Source: Candidatus Gottesmanbacteria bacterium
GTDB taxonomy: Bacteria > Patescibacteriota > Microgenomatia > UBA10105 > UBA927
Direction of reading: 5' to 3'
Length of the DNA: 13,061 nt
NCBI GenBank assembly: GCA_026396845.1
Contig: JAPLWC010000024.1
Location: 1 to 13,061, forward strand
In this document: piece by piece, positions 6,633-12,378 of the stretch
How positions within the stretch are numbered: the first letter of the stretch is position 1
How the letters are laid out: each line of letters opens with the position of its first letter
Program-made: the position numbers and the translations under genes
The notes under the pieces: model-generated
Databases searched by the model: none
Told to the model about the DNA's origin: nothing
What the model saw: the letters and a program-made list of their open reading frames with translations, nothing else

Positions 6633-7559
6633 TAATTGTTTTTCTTCTTTGCCCGTAAACCGTTGCGTTTTGGAAAGTTTTTGACCAAGGACGTCAAACG
6701 AGCCGGAGACGCCGCTCATGGTGTTATAGGCGTTGCCGATGTGCCGGCCGAGGACTCCGAGCTGTTCCCCTGTTTTTTCATAATCTTTCTGTATCGCCCG
6801 AAGGAGCCGGAATACTTCGCGCGATTTCTGTTCCAGTTCTTTCCCCTGGAAACTCAGGAGTAATACCTGCAAATGCGCATAGAGTGTGTTGGGTGATACA
6901 GGATATACCCTGTTTCTGCGCGCAAAATCCATAAGCTCCTCAATTGTTGCGATTTCGTAGTAGACGGATTCCGACGGGATGTACATGAGTGCAAAATCCA
7001 TGGTCCCTTCTTCCGGCAAAATATATTTCCTGCTGATATCCGTCACGTGCTTTTTTACGTCAGAAATAAAATCCCGTTTCGCCTGATTCCGGATGGCTTC
7101 CGTTTCCCCTTTATGTATCACGGTAAAATTTTCCATCGGGAATTTGGAATCGATACATAAGAGCCCCGCATCGGTTTTGAGAACCGCATCAACTTTCGCC
7201 CCTGATTTAAATGAATACTGCAGGTGAAACGAATTTTTCGGAAATGTTTGCCCGATCATGTCCTTCAAAACCTGCTCGCCGATGTTCCCGCGGAGTTTGG
7301 GCGACTGGAGAAATTCCTGCAGACTCCGGATGCCCCGTCCCATTTCCGACATTTCTCCCACATGCTTATTCAACGCGCCGATAACTCTGGCAGCTTCATC
7401 AAGCCGCCGCGACATTGCTTCCGTCGTCCCGCGCATGGAGTCATTGAGCGTTTTATTGGTATGTTCTATGGTGCGCTGCATGGATGAGAGCCACTGAACG
7501 AGGATCCAGACAACAATACCGAGGCCGACAGCAATTCCGATGACGATTGCGATATTCAT
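6624..7559 (-). CDS. rmuC: RmuC-family DNA recombination protein
   Basis: The predicted product has 311 residues, shorter than the roughly 475 of E. coli RmuC but typical of compact versions. It has an N-terminal membrane anchor (about residues 3-20), then a helical, probably coiled-coil region (25-85) shorter than usual. The conserved core runs from SPKLRGNIGEQVL (86-98) through FKSGAKVDAVLK, LLCIDSKFPMENF (133-145) and YIPSESVYYEI (193-203) to SPNTLYAHLQVLLLSFQG. The E95, D124 and D137-x-K139 set resembles a PD-(D/E)XK nuclease-like active site. RmuC limits inversions at short inverted repeats and is generally thought to cut or process DNA structures; the biochemical activity is not well settled. 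It is the first gene of a two-gene unit with the hydrolase, and it lies head-to-head with the 7597 gene across a 37-base gap. Confidence 0.93.
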   Translation of the reverse strand: MNIAIVIGIAVGLGIVVWILVQWLSSMQRTIEHTNKTLNDSMRGTTEAMSRRLDEAARVIGALNKHVGEMSEMGRGIRSLQEFLQSPKLRGNIGEQVLKDMIGQTFPKNSFHLQYSFKSGAKVDAVLKTDAGLLCIDSKFPMENFTVIHKGETEAIRNQAKRDFISDVKKHVTDISRKYILPEEGTMDFALMYIPSESVYYEIATIEELMDFARRNRVYPVSPNTLYAHLQVLLLSFQGKELEQKSREVFRLLRAIQKDYEKTGEQLGVLGRHIGNAYNTMSGVSGSFDVLGQKLSKTQRFTGKEEKQLEE

Positions 7560-7590
7560 CTGACAAACAAGATATCACACTTGATATACT
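7560..7590 (+). promoter_or_regulatory. promoter of the 7597 gene: extended -10 TGATATACT, weak -35 CTGACA
   Basis: TATACT (7585-7590) with an upstream TGA lies 6 bases before the ATG at 7597, predicting a leaderless mRNA. CTGACA (7560-7565) is a possible -35 at a long 19-base spacing. The extended -10 may make a good -35 unnecessary. The site overlaps the divergent rmuC promoter, so polymerase binding in the two directions should compete. Confidence 0.5.
7569..7574 (-). promoter_or_regulatory. extended -10 (TGATATCTT) of rmuC
   Basis: On the minus strand TATCTT (7574-7569) is preceded by TGA, making an extended -10, and it lies 9 bases before the ATG at 7559, so the leader would be only 2-3 bases. 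It shares the 37-base divergent gap with the promoter of the plus-strand gene at 7597. Confidence 0.45.
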
Positions 7591-7596
7591 AATTCT

Positions 7597-7905
7597 ATGG
7601 ACCGACCGAAACGGAATATTTTGTGGTTAATATTGGGCATTTGTGGTCTAAGCGTTTTAGGCTGGTTAGTCAACACATTTCCGCCGGAAAATATCCCACT
7701 TCTCATCCTCTTTTTTGTGATTATCGCAGGGACAGTATTTTTTTCTTCCCTCTTCCTATTCAAAATTGTGCGACGTGCAGTGTTGATGACTATCGGCGTG
7801 GTCGTTTGGTTTACCCTCCGGCTTCTCGGCCTCCGGGAACTATGGTACCCACTGCTTCTTATTCCCTGCCTCATTTCCCTTGAGATACTCTTCCAAAAAA
7901 GATAG
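7597..7905 (+). CDS. small four-helix membrane protein, unrecognised
   Basis: I do not recognise a family. The 102-residue product begins with a short basic stretch (MDRPKRN) and then contains four hydrophobic segments at about residues 8-25, 33-57, 61-79 and 82-99. They are separated by short loops, with charged clusters FKIVRR (54-59) and LRELW (79-83). It ends FQKR. Nothing catalytic is visible, so a structural or small-transporter-like role is as far as I can go. The start is the ATG 6 bases after an extended -10 box. Its TAG stop lies inside the -10 element of metG, 9 bases upstream of that gene. It is the first gene of the rightward run. Confidence 0.72.
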   Translation: MDRPKRNILWLILGICGLSVLGWLVNTFPPENIPLLILFFVIIAGTVFFSSLFLFKIVRRAVLMTIGVVVWFTLRLLGLRELWYPLLLIPCLISLEILFQKR

Positions 7906-7908
7906 AAT
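7880..7908 (+). promoter_or_regulatory. metG promoter: TTGAGA-17-TAGAAT, nested in the end of the upstream gene
   Basis: This is the best full promoter in the window. TTGAGA (7880-7885) is separated by exactly 17 bases from TAGAAT (7903-7908), each with five of six consensus bases. The first three bases of the -10 are the TAG stop of the preceding gene. The metG ATG at 7915 follows after 6 bases, predicting a leaderless metG mRNA; no Shine-Dalgarno is present. Confidence 0.6.
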
Positions 7909-7914
7909 CAGCTC

Positions 7915-9363
7915 ATGAGTAAGTTCTACGTCACCTGCGCTATCCCCTACGTCAACGCGCCTCCGCACGTCGGACATGCACTGGAGTTTGTGCAGGGAGA
8001 TGTGATTACCCGATACCATGCGCTTCTGGGCGAGGAAACCAAGCTTCTTTCAGGCGGCGACGAAAACGCACTCAAAAACGTGCAGGCTGCGGATCTAGCC
8101 GGCGTGCCGGTTAAAGAATTCATAGACACCAACACACAAAATTTTTTTGATCTCACGAAAGCCTTAAACTGCCGCTTTGACGTCTGGCAAAAAGGAAGCG
8201 ACAAGAAACACCATTTCGTCTCATCGCAAAAACTCTGGGAACTCTGCAAAAAAGACATCTTTAAAAAATCTTACGAAGGGCTCTACTGCACGGGATGCGA
8301 ACAGTTCTATACGAAAGATGAACTCGACGAAAACGGAGAATGTTTTGAACACCCCGGCAAAAAGCTTGAAATGGTGAAAGAAGAGAATTATTTTTTCCGG
8401 CTCTCCACATATCGGGATCAACTTATTAAACTTATTTCTGACGACACGATCAAAATCATTCCTGATTTCCGCAAAAATGAAATGCTCTCATTTCTCAAAC
8501 AGCCGCTCCGCGATATAAGTGTATCGCGGAGTAACGAACGCGCAAAAAACTGGGGCGTGCCGGTGCCGGGAGACGATACGCAGCGCATGTACGTATGGTT
8601 TGATGCGCTGAATATTTATCAGAGCGGCATCGGATTCGGGTGGGATGAAAAACAGTATGAAAAATGGTGGCCCGCGGACGTCCATGTGATCGGCAAGGGC
8701 ATCACCCGCTTCCACGCAATCTACTGGCCGGCATTTTTGCTTTCCGCGGGACTCAAACTCCCGAAATCCATTTTTGTCCACGGATATTTTACGGTCAACG
8801 GCCAAAAAATGAGCAAATCCGTAGGCAATGTCATCGACCCGTTTGCATTAATTGAAAAATACGGCGCGGACCCCCTACGCTATTACCTGCTTCGCGAAAT
8901 CCCTTCTGCAGCCGACGGTGATTTTTCCGAACGAAGATTTAAGGAGCTTTATAATTCTGACCTTGCTAATGGTCTAGGCAATCTCGTCGCGCGTGTTGCA
9001 AAACTTGCAGAAGGATTTAATTTTCCTCCTAACTCTTCTATTAAATTTATTTCAGAAATTCATACAACAAATGGAGCTAAATCAACTTTATACAAACAAG
9101 CTTTTGAAAATTATCAATTTGACGAAGTATTAAAACTTATTTGGAGCGATATCAAAGTTGCGGATCAATACATAAACGAAAAACAACCATGGAAGTTAGA
9201 GGGAATAAAACGCGAAGAGATTATTAAGGTTGGAGTTGATGCTATACGATATATCGCAATCCAATTACAACCTTTCCTTCCAGCAATTTCCCAAAAAATA
9301 ATTAGCCAATTCAAAGGACCAAAAATTAAAGCGGCTGCTCCCCTATTTCCGCGGATTACCTAG
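7915..9363 (+). CDS. metG: methionyl-tRNA synthetase
   Basis: The 482-residue predicted class I synthetase charges tRNA-Met with methionine in the cytoplasm. The catalytic core shows the HIGH motif as PPHVGHA (residues 16-22), the KMSKS loop intact at 298-302 (GQKMSKSVGN), the WFDALNIY pocket region (228-235) and VHVIGKGITRFHAIYWP. The knuckle insert YCTGCEQFYT...CFEH has one zinc site of the Cys-x2-Cys / Cys-x2-His type (C125, C128, C143, H146). The anticodon-binding helical domain follows, with NGLGNLVARV (352-361), KQPW (W426, the tRNA anticodon-contact position in the family) and LQPFLPAISQKI. There is no C-terminal Trbp111/EMAP-like domain, and the protein ends normally at PLFPRIT. Two oddities: the usual TGTDEHG loop reads GGDENA (47-52), and codons from about 363 to 470 are much more AT-rich than the rest. 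The gene has its own promoter and is followed after one base by tatD. Confidence 0.96.
   Translation: MSKFYVTCAIPYVNAPPHVGHALEFVQGDVITRYHALLGEETKLLSGGDENALKNVQAADLAGVPVKEFIDTNTQNFFDLTKALNCRFDVWQKGSDKKHHFVSSQKLWELCKKDIFKKSYEGLYCTGCEQFYTKDELDENGECFEHPGKKLEMVKEENYFFRLSTYRDQLIKLISDDTIKIIPDFRKNEMLSFLKQPLRDISVSRSNERAKNWGVPVPGDDTQRMYVWFDALNIYQSGIGFGWDEKQYEKWWPADVHVIGKGITRFHAIYWPAFLLSAGLKLPKSIFVHGYFTVNGQKMSKSVGNVIDPFALIEKYGADPLRYYLLREIPSAADGDFSERRFKELYNSDLANGLGNLVARVAKLAEGFNFPPNSSIKFISEIHTTNGAKSTLYKQAFENYQFDEVLKLIWSDIKVADQYINEKQPWKLEGIKREEIIKVGVDAIRYIAIQLQPFLPAISQKIISQFKGPKIKAAAPLFPRIT
9001..9330 (+). other. AT-rich, recoded segment inside metG (possible recombination tract)
   Basis: Hand counts give roughly 31% GC over 9001-9330, with two blocks near 25%. 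Two blocks earlier in the same gene (8041-8100 and 8521-8580) count at 53% and 62%, and the last 30 bases of the gene return to about 60%. The shift is mostly in A/T-ending codons, and the frame stays intact. The segment coincides with the anticodon-binding domain. Confidence 0.7.
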
Positions 9364-9364
9364 T

Positions 9365-10138
9365 ATGTTTATCGATACCCATTGCCATCTCACGTTCTCC
9401 GAATATGATCCGGACCGGGCGATGGTGATAGGCAACGCAAAAAAAGCAGGAGTGAAACAGTTTATCAGTCCCAGTGTGGATCCGTTTTCTTCCAGACAAT
9501 CCGTAATACTTGCAGAAAAAAATCCCAGGACTGTTTTTGCCGGTATCGGCTACCACCCCTACGAAGCTCAACATACTCCGCAGGTCACAGATTTAGAACA
9601 ACTCATTCAAATGCATAAAGACAGCATTGTCGCCATCGGAGAAATAGGACTGGATTATCATCAATATAAAGGAGAGGAGGCTGCAGGTAAAAAGCAAAAT
9701 CAAAAAATACTGTTTGAAGAACAACTGCAGCTTGCTCTCAAACACAACCTACCGGTCATCATGCACTGCCGCGACGCATTTGAGGATTTTTTTGCGGTCC
9801 TCGATATCCTGCCGACGCAGCCGGGCGGGGTGATCCATTGCTTTTCCGGAGGGTTGCAGGAAATTCGTTTGGCGAAAGAACGAAAGTTACTCATCGGATT
9901 GGACGGCAATATCACCTATTCCAAACAACTTCAGGCCATTATCCCCGATATTCCTCTCTCTGTGATACTTCTGGAAACCGATGCGCCGTATTTAACCCCT
10001 GTCCCCCACCGCGGCACCCGCAACGAACCCAAATATATACCCCTGATCGCTGCAGAAATTGCCCGGCTCCTTAACATCAATATACATCAGGTAGAAAATC
10101 AAACGACGGTAAACGCCAAAACTCTTTTTCGAATATAA
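9365..10138 (+). CDS. tatD: TatD-family metal-dependent hydrolase (deoxyribonuclease-like)
   Basis: The 257-residue product is a full-length TatD-type TIM-barrel hydrolase. Metal-binding residues all appear to be present: FIDTHCHL (H6, H8), AIGEIGLDYH (E93), VIMHCRDA (H134), VIHCFSG (H158) and LLETDAPYL (D206). The loop TPVPHRGTRNEPKYIP is the family signature. Close relatives (TatD, YcfH, YjjV) act as metal-dependent DNases, and some remove D-amino acids from tRNA, so the substrate is not certain. The arrangement metG-tatD is common in bacteria. The start codon lies one base after the metG stop (TAGTATG) without a Shine-Dalgarno, so expression probably depends on metG translation. The ending (VNAKTLFRI) is typical, and the TAA stop lies inside the -10 of the next gene. 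Confidence 0.95.
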   Translation: MFIDTHCHLTFSEYDPDRAMVIGNAKKAGVKQFISPSVDPFSSRQSVILAEKNPRTVFAGIGYHPYEAQHTPQVTDLEQLIQMHKDSIVAIGEIGLDYHQYKGEEAAGKKQNQKILFEEQLQLALKHNLPVIMHCRDAFEDFFAVLDILPTQPGGVIHCFSGGLQEIRLAKERKLLIGLDGNITYSKQLQAIIPDIPLSVILLETDAPYLTPVPHRGTRNEPKYIPLIAAEIARLLNINIHQVENQTTVNAKTLFRI

Positions 10139-10139
10139 T
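10134..10139 (+). promoter_or_regulatory. -10 element TATAAT of the GT2 gene, containing the tatD stop codon
   Basis: TATAAT (10134-10139) spans the tatD TAA (10136-10138). The ATG at 10149 follows after 9 bases, giving a predicted leader of about 0-3 bases. The -35 position carries no recognisable hexamer. Confidence 0.5.
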
Positions 10140-10148
10140 ACAAATATT

Positions 10149-10844
10149 ATGACTATCTCCGTCGTTCTTCCCGCATATAACGAAGAAAAATATATCACCC
10201 ACACATTGGCATCACTACACAAACTTACCCGGAAACCGGACGAAATCATCGTGATCGACGGCGGTTCGACGGACCAGACGAAACAAATAGCACTTGGGTC
10301 TGGTGCCCGAGTCATCACCGTTGCCCATCGCGGCATCGGGTTTGCCCGCCAAAAAGGTCTGGAGGCGGCCTCAGGAGACATCATTGCATTCACGGATTCT
10401 GACACGGTCGTGCCTCCTGACTGGCTTTCCAAAATCGAAGAAACGCTTTCCCGCCCCGGAGTCGTAGCAACGTATGGCCCATACCTCGTGGACTTCGGCT
10501 GGGCGCCATACGTCATATTCAGCAACTATATCCAACCGTACATATGGCTCTTTTTACAGCTCATTGGCCTCCCTATTGCACCCGGGCAGAATACGGCATT
10601 TATCCGGCAAAAAGGCATTGAGGCTGGCGGCTACCCTATCGATTTCAAAGCCGCGGAGGATATCGAAATGATCCGGAGGCTGAAAACCGTCGGCAAGGTA
10701 GTCTACCGCCTCGGTAATAGGGTGTTATCATCGGGACGGCGCGGGAATGAAGGATGGTCTATGATCACCCGAATGATAAAAGGTCTTACCCTCTATTACA
10801 CAACCAGGAAGGCCGACACATTTGACTTCCCTGATATCAGGTAA
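10149..10844 (+). CDS. family 2 (GT-A fold) glycosyltransferase
   Basis: The 231-residue product is a compact inverting GT2 enzyme. It transfers a sugar from a nucleotide-activated donor, probably on the cytoplasmic face of the membrane. Motifs are SVVLPAYNEEKYI (4-16), the nucleotide-binding strand IIVIDGGSTDQT (33-44), GFARQKGLEAASGDIIAFTDSDT (64-86) carrying the DxD metal site D83-S-D85, and AAEDIEMIRRL (168-178) with the likely catalytic base in the Glu-Asp pair. The segment YIQPYIWLFLQLIGLPI (127-143) is hydrophobic and could be membrane-associated; there is no clear transmembrane pair. It is followed by a membrane GT2 and a GT-C transferase, so it probably belongs to one envelope glycan pathway. 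Acceptor and sugar cannot be inferred. Its own -10 overlaps the tatD stop. Confidence 0.9.
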   Translation: MTISVVLPAYNEEKYITHTLASLHKLTRKPDEIIVIDGGSTDQTKQIALGSGARVITVAHRGIGFARQKGLEAASGDIIAFTDSDTVVPPDWLSKIEETLSRPGVVATYGPYLVDFGWAPYVIFSNYIQPYIWLFLQLIGLPIAPGQNTAFIRQKGIEAGGYPIDFKAAEDIEMIRRLKTVGKVVYRLGNRVLSSGRRGNEGWSMITRMIKGLTLYYTTRKADTFDFPDIR

Positions 10845-10862
10845 GCTCCCACCCGTTCGTGG

Positions 10863-10868
10863 TATAAT
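10863..10868 (+). promoter_or_regulatory. -10 element TATAAT upstream of the membrane GT2
   Basis: TATAAT at 10863-10868 lies 19 bases before the ATG at 10888, so the leader would be about 12 bases. This is the longest spacing among the boxes in the window. No in-frame start exists closer to the box (an in-frame TAG is at 10876-10878), and there is no Shine-Dalgarno. A perfect 12-base palindrome at 10830-10841 lies just upstream. Confidence 0.45.
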
Positions 10869-10887
10869 AACAATTTAGATCGCCATT

Positions 10888-12369
10888 ATGCGCCAAATTT
10901 TCTTTCGGTACCCGAACAAAATACAGCGGCTGTTGGAAATTCTCGTTCCCGGACTCTCATGGGTACTTATTACCATGCCGTTCTGGCTTTCATTTTGGCA
11001 TCCGGCAATGGTTGCATACCTCATCATCACGTTTGATGTCTATTGGTTTTATAAATCATTTTCGCTTGCACTCTACGCCCTCCAGTCTTTTGTTACGCTC
11101 AACGCACATATAAAAATTAACTGGCTGACGCTTGCAGCCCGGCTCCCGAATTTTAATTCGCTCTACCACATTATTATTATTCCTGAATATCATGAGCCGC
11201 TACATATACTCCAACGGACATTTGATAATCTGACGAAGCAGGATTTTCCCAAGGATCGGATTATAGTTGTTTTGGCTACGGAGGAGAAAGATCCCGATTC
11301 TAAAGCAACCGGAAAAATTCTTAAAGACGCATACGGCAGCCGGTTCGGTCATTTTCTGGTAACCCGACACGTCCTCCATACGGGCGAAGTCGCGGGAAAA
11401 TCCAGTAATATGGCATGGGCCGGGCGCCGTGTTGTGAGGGAAATGAAAAAATGGGGCATTAGCCCGCAAAGCGCGACGGTGACTTCGTGTGATGCGGATG
11501 CGCTCCTGCACCCGAAATATTTTTCCTATTTATCACATTCATTCCTCACGGATCCTGAAAGGGAAAAACATTTTTATCAGGGAGCTATCTTATTTTATTC
11601 CAATATCTGGCGCATTCCCCTCCCTGGCAGAGTCCTTAACACAATTTACAGTATTTCCAATTTGGCGCTCCTTAAACAAAAACAACGGCTGATAAATTTT
11701 TCCACCTACTCACTTGCCCTGACTACCGCAATAAAAGCCGGATACTGGGCTGTGGATGTCATACCGGAAGACTATCATTTATTCTTTAAGGTGTACTTCC
11801 TCTACGGTGAAAAGGTCGCAACCAGAAGTATTTTCCTTCCGATTTTGGTTGATGCCGCCGAATCCCACGGGTTCTGGCGCACGATGGTCAATCAGTATGA
11901 ACAATCAAAACGGTGGGCTTGGGGCATCTCGGATATTCCGTTTGTCATCCGTAACATATTCATTCATAGCGAAATTCCCCTGTGGGACCGGCTGCGGCGG
12001 CTTCTGCTACTGCTGGAACAACACGTATTCTGGTCCTCAAACTGGTTTATTCTGACGCTGGGAAGTACCATCCCTCCCATCATCAACCCCGCCTTCGGGC
12101 GGACTGTTCTGGGGCACAACCTCGCACAGTTGTCCTCGGGAATCCTCACGCTTGCCATGGGATTTTTACTTGTCGTTATAATCATTGATTGGCGCACAAA
12201 ACCTCCGCGGCCTGCTGAGTTTAAAAAATGGCATCTCCCGTTTCTTTATATCCAGTGGCTGACATTGCCCATCGTATCGTTCTTTTTGGCGGCACTCCCA
12301 GGCCTGGATGCCCATACGAGACTGCTCTTGGGAAAACGATTGGAATATCGCGTGACAGAAAAGGTATAA
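10888..12369 (+). CDS. membrane-embedded processive-type family 2 glycosyltransferase
   Basis: The 493-residue product has the cellulose/hyaluronan-synthase-like layout. There are about two transmembrane helices at the start (20-60), a cytoplasmic GT-A domain (90-350), and about three helices near the C-terminus (380-400, 413-434, 450-471). Active-site motifs are HIIIIPEYHEP (94-104), VTSCDADALL (198-207, DxD at D202-A-D204), VIPEDYHLFFK (291-301, the catalytic Glu-Asp pair) and QSKRWAWG (339-346), which fits the Q-x-x-R-W signature of processive enzymes. Such proteins join sugars and often extrude the chain across the membrane. The product could be an exopolysaccharide or a lipid-linked glycan; a single-addition enzyme with the same fold is also possible. 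Its TAA stop lies inside the TATAAT that precedes the next gene. Confidence 0.9.
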   Translation: MRQIFFRYPNKIQRLLEILVPGLSWVLITMPFWLSFWHPAMVAYLIITFDVYWFYKSFSLALYALQSFVTLNAHIKINWLTLAARLPNFNSLYHIIIIPEYHEPLHILQRTFDNLTKQDFPKDRIIVVLATEEKDPDSKATGKILKDAYGSRFGHFLVTRHVLHTGEVAGKSSNMAWAGRRVVREMKKWGISPQSATVTSCDADALLHPKYFSYLSHSFLTDPEREKHFYQGAILFYSNIWRIPLPGRVLNTIYSISNLALLKQKQRLINFSTYSLALTTAIKAGYWAVDVIPEDYHLFFKVYFLYGEKVATRSIFLPILVDAAESHGFWRTMVNQYEQSKRWAWGISDIPFVIRNIFIHSEIPLWDRLRRLLLLLEQHVFWSSNWFILTLGSTIPPIINPAFGRTVLGHNLAQLSSGILTLAMGFLLVVIIIDWRTKPPRPAEFKKWHLPFLYIQWLTLPIVSFFLAALPGLDAHTRLLLGKRLEYRVTEKV

Positions 12370-12370
12370 T
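12365..12370 (+). promoter_or_regulatory. -10 element TATAAT of the GT-C gene, containing the upstream stop codon
   Basis: TATAAT (12365-12370) contains the TAA (12367-12369) of the membrane GT2. The ATG at 12379 follows after 8 bases, so the mRNA would be leaderless or nearly so. TTGGAA (12340-12345) is a weak -35 candidate at a 19-base spacing. Confidence 0.5.
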
Positions 12371-12378
12371 AAAACGGC

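Noticed and set aside
10830..10841. Perfect 12-base palindrome CCTGATATCAGG at the end of the GT2 gene as an operator
   Set aside because: It lies close to the -35 zone of the next promoter, but a few 12-base palindromes are expected by chance in 13 kb and it is not repeated elsewhere in the window.
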